From JALZUE01 sp051251725 (GTDB lineage Bacteria > Pseudomonadota > Gammaproteobacteria > Enterobacterales > Alteromonadaceae), in assembly GCA_051251725.1 (NCBI GenBank), contig JBPOFN010000019.1:1-64000 (forward strand): a stretch of 64,000 nt of DNA, read 5' to 3'. The stretch's first letter is position 1; the number at the start of each line of letters is the position of its first letter. Shown here in pieces: positions 46,368 to 54,898 of this stretch. The position numbers and the translations under genes are program-made. The notes under the pieces were generated by a model. It was not told the origin of the DNA. It saw nothing but the letters and a program-made list of their open reading frames with translations, and searched no databases.

Positions 46368-47909
46368 TTATTCTCCGAAAGCTTTGTTGATATGGCCACG
46401 CTTATTTGCTGAGCTCGTGTCAGGTGATGAGTCAACAAAATAATAATTTAAGCGGGCAACCGTTTTTAATGCCTCAATATCTATTTTTAATGACGATATC
46501 TGCGCATTTAATTCGGCTATCCTCGCTCTGACCACTTCAGCAAAATCGCCATCGTCATTGGTATACGCTGTCAATGAGGCCTCCGCTTGGTCATGGGTTT
46601 GTCGTAATAAATGCTTGTTATATAAAGCTTGTCGCTCTGATAAGCGTTGCAGCTGTAATCTTTCTTTGTCGATATTTGCCATCATGGCTCTTAATAACAA
46701 TAATTTTTCAGTTTTTATTGCGGCCGACTCTGCTTGGCTAGCTTCGACATTTTTGTCTTGTTTGTTGTCAGTAAACAGCGGCACATCAAAAGTTACTCCA
46801 ACCGAGAAAAAATCAGCGCGATTATTAGCATTCATACTTGAGGAGTTACTTGCCGCATCATCTCGAAAGGCATAGCTGGCATTTACACCCCACTTTGGTT
46901 GGTACTGCTCTTTGGCAATAGCAATATTTTGGGCAGAGGCATTATAATTTACCTCTATCGCTTGTAAGGCTGGATGAGTGCTGATTTTATGAGCCACATC
47001 ATTCGCTGAATAATGCCCCTGTTTTAATAACTTAGCGGCCGTTAATGTGAGTTTCGGCAAAGGTTCACTAACGCGATAGTACTGGCGAGCACTATCGCCA
47101 AAACGATAATTATTCACTGATGAGTTAACATTCGCGCTGCGGTCAACTTGCGGTAACCATTCATTTAACTGCGCCATGGTTGTTTCAAACGTTTGTAATT
47201 CAACGGTTAATCTATCGTCCAGTTGTAATAATTCAAGCTGCGCTCTGATCACATCTTGCTGACGGGTTTTACCTGCTGTCGATGAATAACTTGCTTTGGC
47301 AATATCGACCATTTGCTCAAATAAGGCTTTGTCTTTATGGATGAGTTTTATCGTTTTTTGCGCTAAATAGGCATCTAACCATAACTGGGTGATCAAGCTT
47401 GTCACTTTTGCCCGTCGATCAATTCGCATTAACGGATATTGTGACGCCTGTAGTTGCAGTTGCGATTTTTTCAGGGTCAAAGTATCACCGCGGGCAAGCT
47501 GTTGACTGACACCGATTTTTAATTGCGTCATGGCCTCTTGCGAGAAATCCCACGAATCGACGGGCATATTAACTAAACCAATTGAAACGGTTGGATCAGG
47601 TAAGGTCGCAGCCGCGATACTTTTTGCCATAATAGCGTGCTGTTGTAATTCATTACCTTGTAGCCATGGGTCGTTATATTGCGCGCGAGCTACGGCTTCA
47701 GCTAATGAAATCACATTTCTTTCATTAGTGTGTTGAGATTGATTGGTTGTGGTTAAGGCTGATTTTAAGACCGGTTTTAGCACAGGTGTTAATTCTGGCT
47801 TTAATTCTGGTTTTAACTCGATTTTTGGCCCAGCCAACACTTGGCTTGAGTATAAAAGTTCAACAACTAAAGACAATAACAATGCCGATTGACGATATTT
47901 TAATAACAT
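46368..47909 (-). CDS. cusC: Outer-membrane factor of the copper efflux system (CusC/TolC type)
   Basis: The 513-residue protein has an N-terminal signal and the two repeated OEP domains of the TolC family: ISLAEAVARAQYNDPWLQGNE, and ISTHPALQAIEVNYNASAQNIAIAKEQYQP. A low-complexity run of KPEL/KPVL units lies just after the signal peptide (about residues 32-55). Start 47909 follows TGGAGGAAAA, a strong Shine-Dalgarno site; 47951 is not used. It precedes cusB with 2 bases between stop and start. E. coli CusC is itself a lipoprotein, but no lipobox is evident here. Confidence 0.88.
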   Translation of the reverse strand: MLLKYRQSALLLSLVVELLYSSQVLAGPKIELKPELKPELTPVLKPVLKSALTTTNQSQHTNERNVISLAEAVARAQYNDPWLQGNELQQHAIMAKSIAAATLPDPTVSIGLVNMPVDSWDFSQEAMTQLKIGVSQQLARGDTLTLKKSQLQLQASQYPLMRIDRRAKVTSLITQLWLDAYLAQKTIKLIHKDKALFEQMVDIAKASYSSTAGKTRQQDVIRAQLELLQLDDRLTVELQTFETTMAQLNEWLPQVDRSANVNSSVNNYRFGDSARQYYRVSEPLPKLTLTAAKLLKQGHYSANDVAHKISTHPALQAIEVNYNASAQNIAIAKEQYQPKWGVNASYAFRDDAASNSSSMNANNRADFFSVGVTFDVPLFTDNKQDKNVEASQAESAAIKTEKLLLLRAMMANIDKERLQLQRLSERQALYNKHLLRQTHDQAEASLTAYTNDDGDFAEVVRARIAELNAQISSLKIDIEALKTVARLNYYFVDSSPDTSSANKRGHINKAFGE

Positions 47910-48126
47910 ATTTTCCTCCAGAACATCTGGAATTGGGTTGGTAAACACCAACGAATTTTCATCAAGGAGCGATCAAACCAATAGCGCTAGCGATGCGATT
48001 TAACCTGAGATTAAGTTTGTGATCAGTGCAGGATTAATTTTGAGTCGTTATCAACAAGTGATAAACACCAAACATGGTTAATTTAGCTTAACCACAACCT
48101 CAAAAAATAGGCGCACTGATGCTGTA

Positions 48127-48591
48127 TTAAGAAAATATAGGGGGGCGAAAGAGCGATTTATTACGTAATTGAGGAATTGAGAAATCTAGATAGTGAATTT
48201 TTTCAATGGCTGGAGATATTTTGCTCGAAACCATATTGGCAAATAAAAGGCTTAATGATGAACAAGCATTGGCTGGGCAGTCACATTCAACATCACAGCA
48301 ATCGCCGCTATTAACTTGAGCGCTGCTTGAGCTTGTAATCTGCTGAGCCATATTATCATGTGCTGATGGGGCGGTATGCCCCATGGCCGCATGATCTATT
48401 TCCATATGTCCAGTTGCCATATGTCCCATAGCCATATGAGCAGTGGTGTTACTGCTCATTGCTGAAGACATTAAATGTTGATGAGTACTTGCCGCCATAT
48501 CACAAGACATTGTCGAGTAGCCAAATGCCTGACCAATAAAGGCAAAAAGCATAAAAACTACTACAATTTTTTGTGAAATTTTTGTGATCAT
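48127..48591 (-). CDS. Met/His-rich periplasmic protein of the copper cluster
   Basis: The 154-residue protein has a signal peptide ending near QAFG and a central region rich in Met and His with repeated M-x-H / H-M units (AHMAMGHMATGHMEIDHAAMGH), then a Cys cluster (DCCDVECDCPANAC). It lies 217 bases upstream of cusC on the same strand, so it is likely in the copper operon and may bind Cu in the periplasm. The start is ATG 48591 (the codon before it is TTG). No homologue with known function comes to mind. Confidence 0.75.
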   Translation of the reverse strand: MITKISQKIVVVFMLFAFIGQAFGYSTMSCDMAASTHQHLMSSAMSSNTTAHMAMGHMATGHMEIDHAAMGHTAPSAHDNMAQQITSSSSAQVNSGDCCDVECDCPANACSSLSLLFANMVSSKISPAIEKIHYLDFSIPQLRNKSLFRPPIFS

Positions 48592-48626
48592 CAAAACTCA
48601 TTTTGTCGACGGACTATCGATTTACC

Positions 48627-48659
48627 TGCCTAATATACAAAGTTTATGGGGATTAGGCA
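48627..48659. repeat. 8-bp inverted repeat upstream of the copper cluster
   Basis: TGCCTAAT (48627-48634) and ATTAGGCA (48652-48659) flank a 17-base spacer, 36 to 68 bases upstream of the Met/His-rich protein start and downstream of the nspC stop. It could be an operator or the nspC transcript end. Confidence 0.4.
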
Positions 48660-48698
48660 AAACTCTTATTATTAACAGCATGTTATTTATGACCCGCT

Positions 48699-49886
48699 TT
48701 AGGATAAGCGGCTTTCAAAATCTTGAAAATTAAATTCATGTAAAACCGTTAAGGCATCAGTTTTTGAATTCCACACCGCTATTGCGGGCAGCTTAGTACC
48801 GTTAAAAGTACTGGTTTTTACCATAGTGTAATGCGCCATATCTTCAAACATTAACCGTTGCCCAACGTTTAATGGTTGCTCAAAACTGTAATCACCCATA
48901 ACATCACCCGCCAAACAAGTTAACCCCCCTAAGCGAAAGTTAAACGGTTTTTCGTTTAACGCGCCGGCGCCGGTAATTGCTGCGCGATATGGCATTTCTA
49001 GAGTGTCAGGCATATGACAAGTGGCTGAGGTGTCTAATATCGCTTGTGGTCTATCGGTGTAACAAACATCTAATACTTCAGTAACCAAAACGCCGCTTTC
49101 AATGGCAATTGCCTCGCCAGGCTCTAAATATACTTGTAATTGATACTGCGTTTGCACTTGCTTGATGCGAGTAATTAGCTCATCAATTTGATAGCCTTTC
49201 GCCGTTAAGTGATGACCACCACCAAAATTTAACCAGGCTAATTGCGGTAAATAAGCGGCAAACTTTTCTTCAACCACATTCAGAGTTCTTGCTAAGGGCT
49301 TAAAATCTTGCTCACACAAAGTATGAAAGTGAAAACCACTAATTAAAGCAAACGCCTGTTGAAACTCAGCCGTTTGCAGATGCTTTTCTAACTCCGCTAA
49401 CACAATACCTAAACGAGAGCCGGCAGCACAAGGATCATAAATAGGCACATCTCCTTCAGAATGCTCAGGATTCACTCTTAAACCAAACTGTAAATTAGGC
49501 CGTTTTGCTTTAGCGTCAGCACATAATGAATAAAAACGTAACAGTTGCGAGCAGCTATTAAAAACCAAGTGATCAGCAAACGTTAATAGTTCACGTAAAT
49601 CGCTTTCATTGTATGCCGCCGAAAACACATGGATTTCACCGCTATAATGCGCTTTTGCCAACAAGGCTTCATGCAAGCCACTAGAACAAGTACCTGACAA
49701 ATACTGATTAGTTAAGCCGGCGAGTTTCCATAATGAAAACGCTTTAAGGGCGTGTAGTATTTTCGCACCACTTTGTGTTTGTATCGCATTAATAATGCTT
49801 AAGTTGGCCTCTATGGCAACTTCATCGACGACAAAACAAGGACTTGGTAAGCGCGATAATGCTAATTGACTAAAATCGGTTTTCAT
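48699..49886 (-). CDS. nspC: Carboxynorspermidine/carboxyspermidine decarboxylase
   Basis: NspC is a PLP-dependent fold-III decarboxylase (395 residues) making norspermidine or spermidine from the carboxylated precursor. The PLP lysine lies in KILHALKAFSLWKLAG near residue 43, and FGLRVNPEHSEGDVPIYDPCAAGSRLG and LNFGGGHHLT are present. The C-terminal cysteine of the active site is in DTSATCHMPD. Together with the neighbour at 50048 it forms the carboxy(nor)spermidine route to polyamines. Confidence 0.93.
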   Translation of the reverse strand: MKTDFSQLALSRLPSPCFVVDEVAIEANLSIINAIQTQSGAKILHALKAFSLWKLAGLTNQYLSGTCSSGLHEALLAKAHYSGEIHVFSAAYNESDLRELLTFADHLVFNSCSQLLRFYSLCADAKAKRPNLQFGLRVNPEHSEGDVPIYDPCAAGSRLGIVLAELEKHLQTAEFQQAFALISGFHFHTLCEQDFKPLARTLNVVEEKFAAYLPQLAWLNFGGGHHLTAKGYQIDELITRIKQVQTQYQLQVYLEPGEAIAIESGVLVTEVLDVCYTDRPQAILDTSATCHMPDTLEMPYRAAITGAGALNEKPFNFRLGGLTCLAGDVMGDYSFEQPLNVGQRLMFEDMAHYTMVKTSTFNGTKLPAIAVWNSKTDALTVLHEFNFQDFESRLS

Positions 49887-50047
49887 TTTTTACTCTTTTA
49901 CTTTTTATTTACTTATCAGTGGCGTTTGTTAACAAGGCTAACCTGTAAACATCGCACCACTTTAGTGGTAGATACGCTGCCAAGTGATTCGCACTCGACA
50001 GCGTTAACTTGATCAGCTTAGGCTGAAATAGACTAAGTTAAGTGAAG

Positions 50048-51256
50048 CTAGGCTAAGTTAAAACCATCTAACTCGATGACTTTCCACGGTAAACCATATT
50101 GATTCATCGCGTCCATAAATGGATCAGGATCAAATTCTTCAATATTTAATACGCCCGGCTCTAACCATTTTTTATCAACCATCATTTTTGCGCCGATCAT
50201 TGCTGGTACACCTGTAGTGTACGAAATAGCTTGAGATTTAACTTCCGCAAAACATTCTTGATGATCACAAATTTGGTATAAATAAACCGTCTTTTCTTTA
50301 CCATCTTTAATACCGCGAACCACACAACCGATACAGGTTTTGCCTTTGGTCCGCTCACCTAAGGTAGAAGGATCTGGTAATAATGAAGCTAAAAATTGAA
50401 TCGGAACAATTTCTTGGCCGTTAAAATTAACCGGATTAATACCTGTCATGCCAACGTTTTGTAACACTTCAAGATGCTTCAAATAGTTTTCTGAAAAGCT
50501 CATCCAAAATTGTGCACGCTTTAAACTCGGAAAGTTTTTACCTAACGATTCTAATTCTTCATGGTACAAGCGATAAAGATTGAAAGTACCAACACCATCA
50601 GGACAAGTAAATTCAGCTTTTTTACTCATTGGCGGTGTCGTGACAAACTCACCATCTTCCCAATGACGACAATCAGCGGTTACTTCACGAATATTAATTT
50701 CTGGATTAAAATTAGTCGCAAACGGATAGCCGTGATCGCCACCATTAACATCAATAATATCGAGGTAATGAATTTCATCAAAATAGTGTTTGGCGATATA
50801 AGCGGTAAAAACATTGGTCGCCCCTGGATCAAAACCACTACCTAACAAAGCACATAAGCCTGCAGCTTTAAATTTATCTTGATAAGCCCACTGCCATTTA
50901 TATTCAAATTTAGCAGTATCAAGTGGCTCGTAGTTCGCCGTATCCATATAATGAACACCAGCAGCTAAACAAGCATCCATAATGGTTAAGTCTTGGTACG
51001 GCAAAGCAACGTTAATTACTAAAAATGGTTGCTCTTGTTTTAATAAAGCAGTTAATTCAGGTACATTATCAGCATCAACCTGCATAGGTTTAATTACTTG
51101 TCCTGTTTGCTCTTTAACACTTTTTGCAATATTTTCACATTTCACGAGTGTTCTACTCGCTAATACAATTTCAGTAAAAGTTTCAGGTAATTGTGCGCAC
51201 TTTTGCACAACAACATTACCAACGCCGCCAGCGCCAATAATCATTACTTTAGTCAT
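50048..51256 (-). CDS. Carboxynorspermidine dehydrogenase (saccharopine-dehydrogenase-like)
   Basis: The 402-residue NAD(P)H-dependent enzyme condenses aspartate beta-semialdehyde with putrescine or diaminopropane to give carboxyspermidine or carboxynorspermidine. It has the N-terminal Rossmann motif IIGAGGVGNVVVQKCAQ and family motifs LGSGFDPGATNVFTAYIAKH and DINGG-type VNGGDHGYPFATNFNPE. AGAGGAATT precedes the start. It lies 161 bases upstream of nspC on the same strand. Confidence 0.93.
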   Translation of the reverse strand: MTKVMIIGAGGVGNVVVQKCAQLPETFTEIVLASRTLVKCENIAKSVKEQTGQVIKPMQVDADNVPELTALLKQEQPFLVINVALPYQDLTIMDACLAAGVHYMDTANYEPLDTAKFEYKWQWAYQDKFKAAGLCALLGSGFDPGATNVFTAYIAKHYFDEIHYLDIIDVNGGDHGYPFATNFNPEINIREVTADCRHWEDGEFVTTPPMSKKAEFTCPDGVGTFNLYRLYHEELESLGKNFPSLKRAQFWMSFSENYLKHLEVLQNVGMTGINPVNFNGQEIVPIQFLASLLPDPSTLGERTKGKTCIGCVVRGIKDGKEKTVYLYQICDHQECFAEVKSQAISYTTGVPAMIGAKMMVDKKWLEPGVLNIEEFDPDPFMDAMNQYGLPWKVIELDGFNLA

Positions 51257-51775
51257 TACAATTCCTCTTCATTCTAATTGGTATAGCCCTAAGGCTTAAT
51301 TACTAGCCTTTACTATTCGTATTTTAGTAGTATTTTTACTACTTACATTATCTATTGGCTAATAACTTACGATACGTATAAAGCACTGAAGGTGCGTTTA
51401 CGACGTATTCAATTAATATTTAATTGAGCCTTAAACTATTACCTAGCAACCCTGCACAGCTTGACGAAATTATTACCCTACGTTCCCTTAATCCAGCTTT
51501 TTATTTATCTATAATAGCTCTCACTAAAAGGGGCGCAAATCTTAAATTTATTTGGTATAAAAGCAACTGTTTTTTTATACCTTTTACGCTTTATTTTCAC
51601 TTAAATTGATAACTTAAGATAAAAACAATAAAAATGACCATTGAACAGAGCCGAATCGATTTAAATCATGGTATCTCACCTATTAGCGCAAGTGATTTAT
51701 GTCATTTTTTAGCCAATAAAAAAGTGAGCTTATTGCTCACTTTTCAGTATCATCCAAAGCTCAAGATATTATGAG
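51257..51775. other. Intergenic region upstream of the polyamine genes
   Basis: 519 bases between the dehydrogenase start and the chemoreceptor stop. It holds the chemoreceptor terminator at 51715-51744 and a weak AGTAGTA/TACTACT hairpin at 51326-51343. The short open frame at 51424-51609 has no coding features I trust. Confidence 0.6.
51715..51744 (-). terminator. Terminator of the chemoreceptor gene
   Basis: AAAAGTGAGC (51720-51729) pairs with GCTCACTTTT (51735-51744) around TTATT; on the minus strand the stem is followed by TTTTTTATT. It lies 32 bases past the stop. Confidence 0.87.
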
Positions 51776-53080
51776 TTATTGTAGTCTGTCAACAGCAGCA
51801 CTAATACCCTTCATACCCGAGTTAATTTCCCTAAAGATGCCATCAACTTGAGTAATGAGTGTAGTACCTGATTTTGCTTTCTCTTGTGTTTCGATAATAT
51901 CTTCAGCTAGTTTAGTTGAGATTGTTGCATTGTTTTTAACGACATTTGAGATTTCAGCTGTCGATGCACTGGTTCTTGAAGCTAATTGCCTTACTTCATC
52001 TGCTACCACAGCAAAACCTCGTCCTTGCTCACCTGCACGCGCCGCTTCTATCGCCGCATTTAAAGCGAGTAAGTTGGTTTGATCAGCAATAGAGGAGATA
52101 GTACTTACGATATTGGTTATTTTTTCAGATTGCTCGTGTAATTCTGTAATATTCTGTGCGACCACTTCAACATTGGCCGTAATATCATCCATAATAGCAA
52201 CACTTTGCGCTAACACATCTTTCGCTTGCTCTGACACTTGCTCTGTTTCTGATGCTGTAGAATAAACAGCCTCAGAAGCTCCCATAATATTAACTGTACG
52301 TTCAGTGACATCAGTTGCAAATTTAACAATACGTATCAATTTACCTTCATCGTCAACAATGGGATTGTAACTTGCTTCCAGCCATAAAATATTACCCAAG
52401 GCATCTTTACGTTCAAACAACCCTTGAACAAATTCACCGCTATTAAGTTTCGACCAAAACTTGTTATATTCATTACTGCCTGTTAACTCGGCTGAGCAGA
52501 ATATTTTATGATGGCGGCCTTTAATATCTGATAACTTGTAACCTACTGTATTTAAAAAGTTATCATTCGCGTCTATAATCGTTCCATCTAATTCAAATGA
52601 AATACTCGCTGTTGAACGGTCTAGAGCTGCTAAAATGCCATTTTGAATGTTTGATTTTTCAACAAAGTCAGTAATATCACTGGCTATTTTAACTACTGAT
52701 TGAATTTTCTCGTCGTCATCTTTAACGGCGTTATAACTCGCCTCTAACCATAGTGGGGAACCATTTTTAGTAAAACGTAAAAATCGATCACTCATCGATT
52801 TTCCTGTCGCTAATTGCTGCCAAAAGTTTTTATATTCACTTGATTGAGTGTAGGCGTTATCGCAAAAAATACGGTGATGCTGCCCTTTGATTTCATCAAT
52901 AGTGTAACCAACGGTAGCTAAAAAATTGTCGTTTGCATCTAAGACTTTGCCATCCGGGGTAAACTCAATAAAGGCAACAGAGTTTTTTAAACTCTCTAAG
53001 ATATGATGTGACTTATTCGCGGCTTGCTGCTCTGGTGAAGGTATGCTTTCAATAACTTCCCTTTTACTAAAGAATCCCAT
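51776..53080 (-). CDS. Soluble PAS-PAS methyl-accepting chemotaxis protein (BdlA-like)
   Basis: A 434-residue cytoplasmic receptor with no membrane segment. Two tandem PAS/PAC domains (about 25-140 and 150-265, both with KGxHHxIFC and WLEASYN stretches) are followed by a short signalling domain (about 270-430) with the conserved hairpin tip DQTNLLALNAAIEAARAGEQGRGFAVVADEVRQLASRT. The layout equals Pseudomonas BdlA, a biofilm-dispersal protein, and other soluble receptors that sense redox or energy state through PAS-bound cofactors. GGAGG precedes the start. A dispersal role is inference only. Confidence 0.9.
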   Translation of the reverse strand: MGFFSKREVIESIPSPEQQAANKSHHILESLKNSVAFIEFTPDGKVLDANDNFLATVGYTIDEIKGQHHRIFCDNAYTQSSEYKNFWQQLATGKSMSDRFLRFTKNGSPLWLEASYNAVKDDDEKIQSVVKIASDITDFVEKSNIQNGILAALDRSTASISFELDGTIIDANDNFLNTVGYKLSDIKGRHHKIFCSAELTGSNEYNKFWSKLNSGEFVQGLFERKDALGNILWLEASYNPIVDDEGKLIRIVKFATDVTERTVNIMGASEAVYSTASETEQVSEQAKDVLAQSVAIMDDITANVEVVAQNITELHEQSEKITNIVSTISSIADQTNLLALNAAIEAARAGEQGRGFAVVADEVRQLASRTSASTAEISNVVKNNATISTKLAEDIIETQEKAKSGTTLITQVDGIFREINSGMKGISAAVDRLQ

Positions 53081-53437
53081 ATAACCTCCAGTTAACTGAT
53101 AAACAACTTTTATTTCCCATACTATATAAACTTATAAAAACTCATTTGTAAATTAGAAGTTAGAATAAATGGCATTTATTTTAACTTTAGCGCACCTGAC
53201 AAACTTGGTAGCTATCTTTAATTTTTTATTTCACCTTAGTTCGGGTTATTTAAAAGTATAATTAGCTGAATGTCGGCTACAGCAGTGGTCATTTTTAATG
53301 ATAATACACTAGGCTTGATATTTCTGGGGAGGATTTATTTTATAACGCAGCCATAAAAAGACTGCATCTTGGGAAGATGAAAACAGGAGGTAAGTTTACC
53401 TGTAGATAAGCTTATATTTTGAGATTATATTTTGAGA
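53081..53437. other. Region between rhlE and the chemoreceptor
   Basis: 357 bases containing a CATCTT/AAGATG mini-hairpin near 53365 and a two-copy 13-bp direct repeat at 53412-53437 adjoining the rhlE stop. It must hold the chemoreceptor promoter; no gene is seen. Confidence 0.55.
53412..53437. repeat. 13-bp tandem direct repeat at the rhlE 3' end
   Basis: TTATATTTTGAGA occurs twice in a row, and a third partial copy (TTATA) runs into the rhlE stop codon. Confidence 0.8.
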
Positions 53438-54835
53438 TTATAAAATAATCTTTCTACGCTTATTGCCTAGCGGCTTGTTGTCTGTGCGCGTGCTTTCAGG
53501 GCGAGTATTATCGATGCGCTTACTGTCAGAGCCCTTTTTGACATTTGTTTTTTTGTGTGTGGTGTTTTTGTTAGCAGGCCTGACAGCTTTATTTTTCGAA
53601 AAACTGTCATTCGAACGTCGACTTTCTGAGGTGTTGTTTGAATTATTATTGTTCGATGCACGATGTTTCGAGATAAAACCTAATTTTGAAACCGGTAGCT
53701 CTTTTGTCACCGGGAATTCTTCAATCTCTTTTCTGGTAAGAACGTGCCCTAACTGACTTTCAATCGCACATAGCTCTCGAAAGTTGTCTTTAGAGACTAA
53801 TGATATCGCTTCACCACTTGCTCCTGCTCGGCCTGTTCGGCCAATACGGTGAATATATTCGTCCGCTTGTGCTGGTAAGTCATAATTAACGACGCGATCA
53901 AGATCATAAATATCTAAGCCACGTGAGGCAATGCCAGTAGAGACTAAATACTTTATTTTACCTGATTTAAAGTCCGCTAATATTTGCTCACGTACACCTT
54001 GCGCTCTACCGCCATGAATAGAGTCCGCTTTAATACCACGCTTTTCTAACTGGCTTACTAATTTAGCCGCGCCGTGTTTAGTGGCAATAAAAATCAGCGC
54101 TTGTTGCCACTTTTGCTCAGTAATTAAATGGCTTAGTAAGGCTGACTTTTTATCTTTATCAACCGCAACTAACCATTGCTCAATTTTCGGGATATTAGCA
54201 ATGTCAGGTTCAATCGCCACTTCAACGGCATCTGAAATCGCTCTTTTGGCTAAACCACGAACATCTTTTGAAATAGTGGCGGAAAATAATAAATTTTGAC
54301 GCTGTTCAGGTAGACGTTCAATAATTTTATTAATGTCGTCAATAAAGCCCATGTCGAGCATTCTATCGGCTTCATCTAAGACTAAAACTTGTAACTCATC
54401 AAAGTGCAATGCCCGTTGATGTGCCATATCAATTAAACGGCCAGGCGTAGCGACAACTATATCAACACCATAAATTAGTGCCTGCTTTTGCGGTTCAGCA
54501 TCAACCCCACCATACATCGCCATTGAACTTAGGTTTAAGTATTTACCATAATTTTTAATACTGGCTTCAATTTGTATCGCAAGTTCACGGGTCGGGGTTA
54601 ATATTAATGCTTGAATGCGTTTACCGCGTAATGTTTTATCGTTATTTAACAGCTCCAAGATCGGTAAAACAAAACTCGCTGTTTTACCGGTACCGGTTTG
54701 CGCCGCAGCAACAATATTTTTACCTGATAAAACAATCGGTATCGCTTGCTTTTGAATAGCAGTTGGCTCGGTATAGCCTAATTCGTCAATCGCTTTTAAA
54801 AGAGGTTCTGATAACCCAAGTGTTGAAAACGGCAT
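53438..54835 (-). CDS. rhlE: DEAD-box ATP-dependent RNA helicase (RhlE type)
   Basis: The 465-residue helicase has the Q motif FSTLGLSEPLLKAIDELGYTEPTAIQ, Walker A AAQTGTGKT, the DEAD motif VLDEADRML, the SAT motif and motif VI HRIGRTGRAG. The core ends near residue 375; the rest is a basic, Asn/Ser/Lys-rich tail likely to bind RNA. RhlE fits the domain layout, though other DEAD helicases are close. It sits 63 bases after ybiT on the same strand. Confidence 0.92.
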   Translation of the reverse strand: MPFSTLGLSEPLLKAIDELGYTEPTAIQKQAIPIVLSGKNIVAAAQTGTGKTASFVLPILELLNNDKTLRGKRIQALILTPTRELAIQIEASIKNYGKYLNLSSMAMYGGVDAEPQKQALIYGVDIVVATPGRLIDMAHQRALHFDELQVLVLDEADRMLDMGFIDDINKIIERLPEQRQNLLFSATISKDVRGLAKRAISDAVEVAIEPDIANIPKIEQWLVAVDKDKKSALLSHLITEQKWQQALIFIATKHGAAKLVSQLEKRGIKADSIHGGRAQGVREQILADFKSGKIKYLVSTGIASRGLDIYDLDRVVNYDLPAQADEYIHRIGRTGRAGASGEAISLVSKDNFRELCAIESQLGHVLTRKEIEEFPVTKELPVSKLGFISKHRASNNNNSNNTSESRRSNDSFSKNKAVRPANKNTTHKKTNVKKGSDSKRIDNTRPESTRTDNKPLGNKRRKIIL

Positions 54836-54898
54836 TTCTTTCTCTCTTAACTAAAAACAATTGATGGTAATAAACAAACTAAAGTAAAAAACTAAGCT

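Noticed and set aside
51424..51609. A 61-residue ORF between the polyamine and chemoreceptor genes
   Set aside because: No ribosome-binding site, no recognisable motif, and expected by chance in AT-rich DNA.
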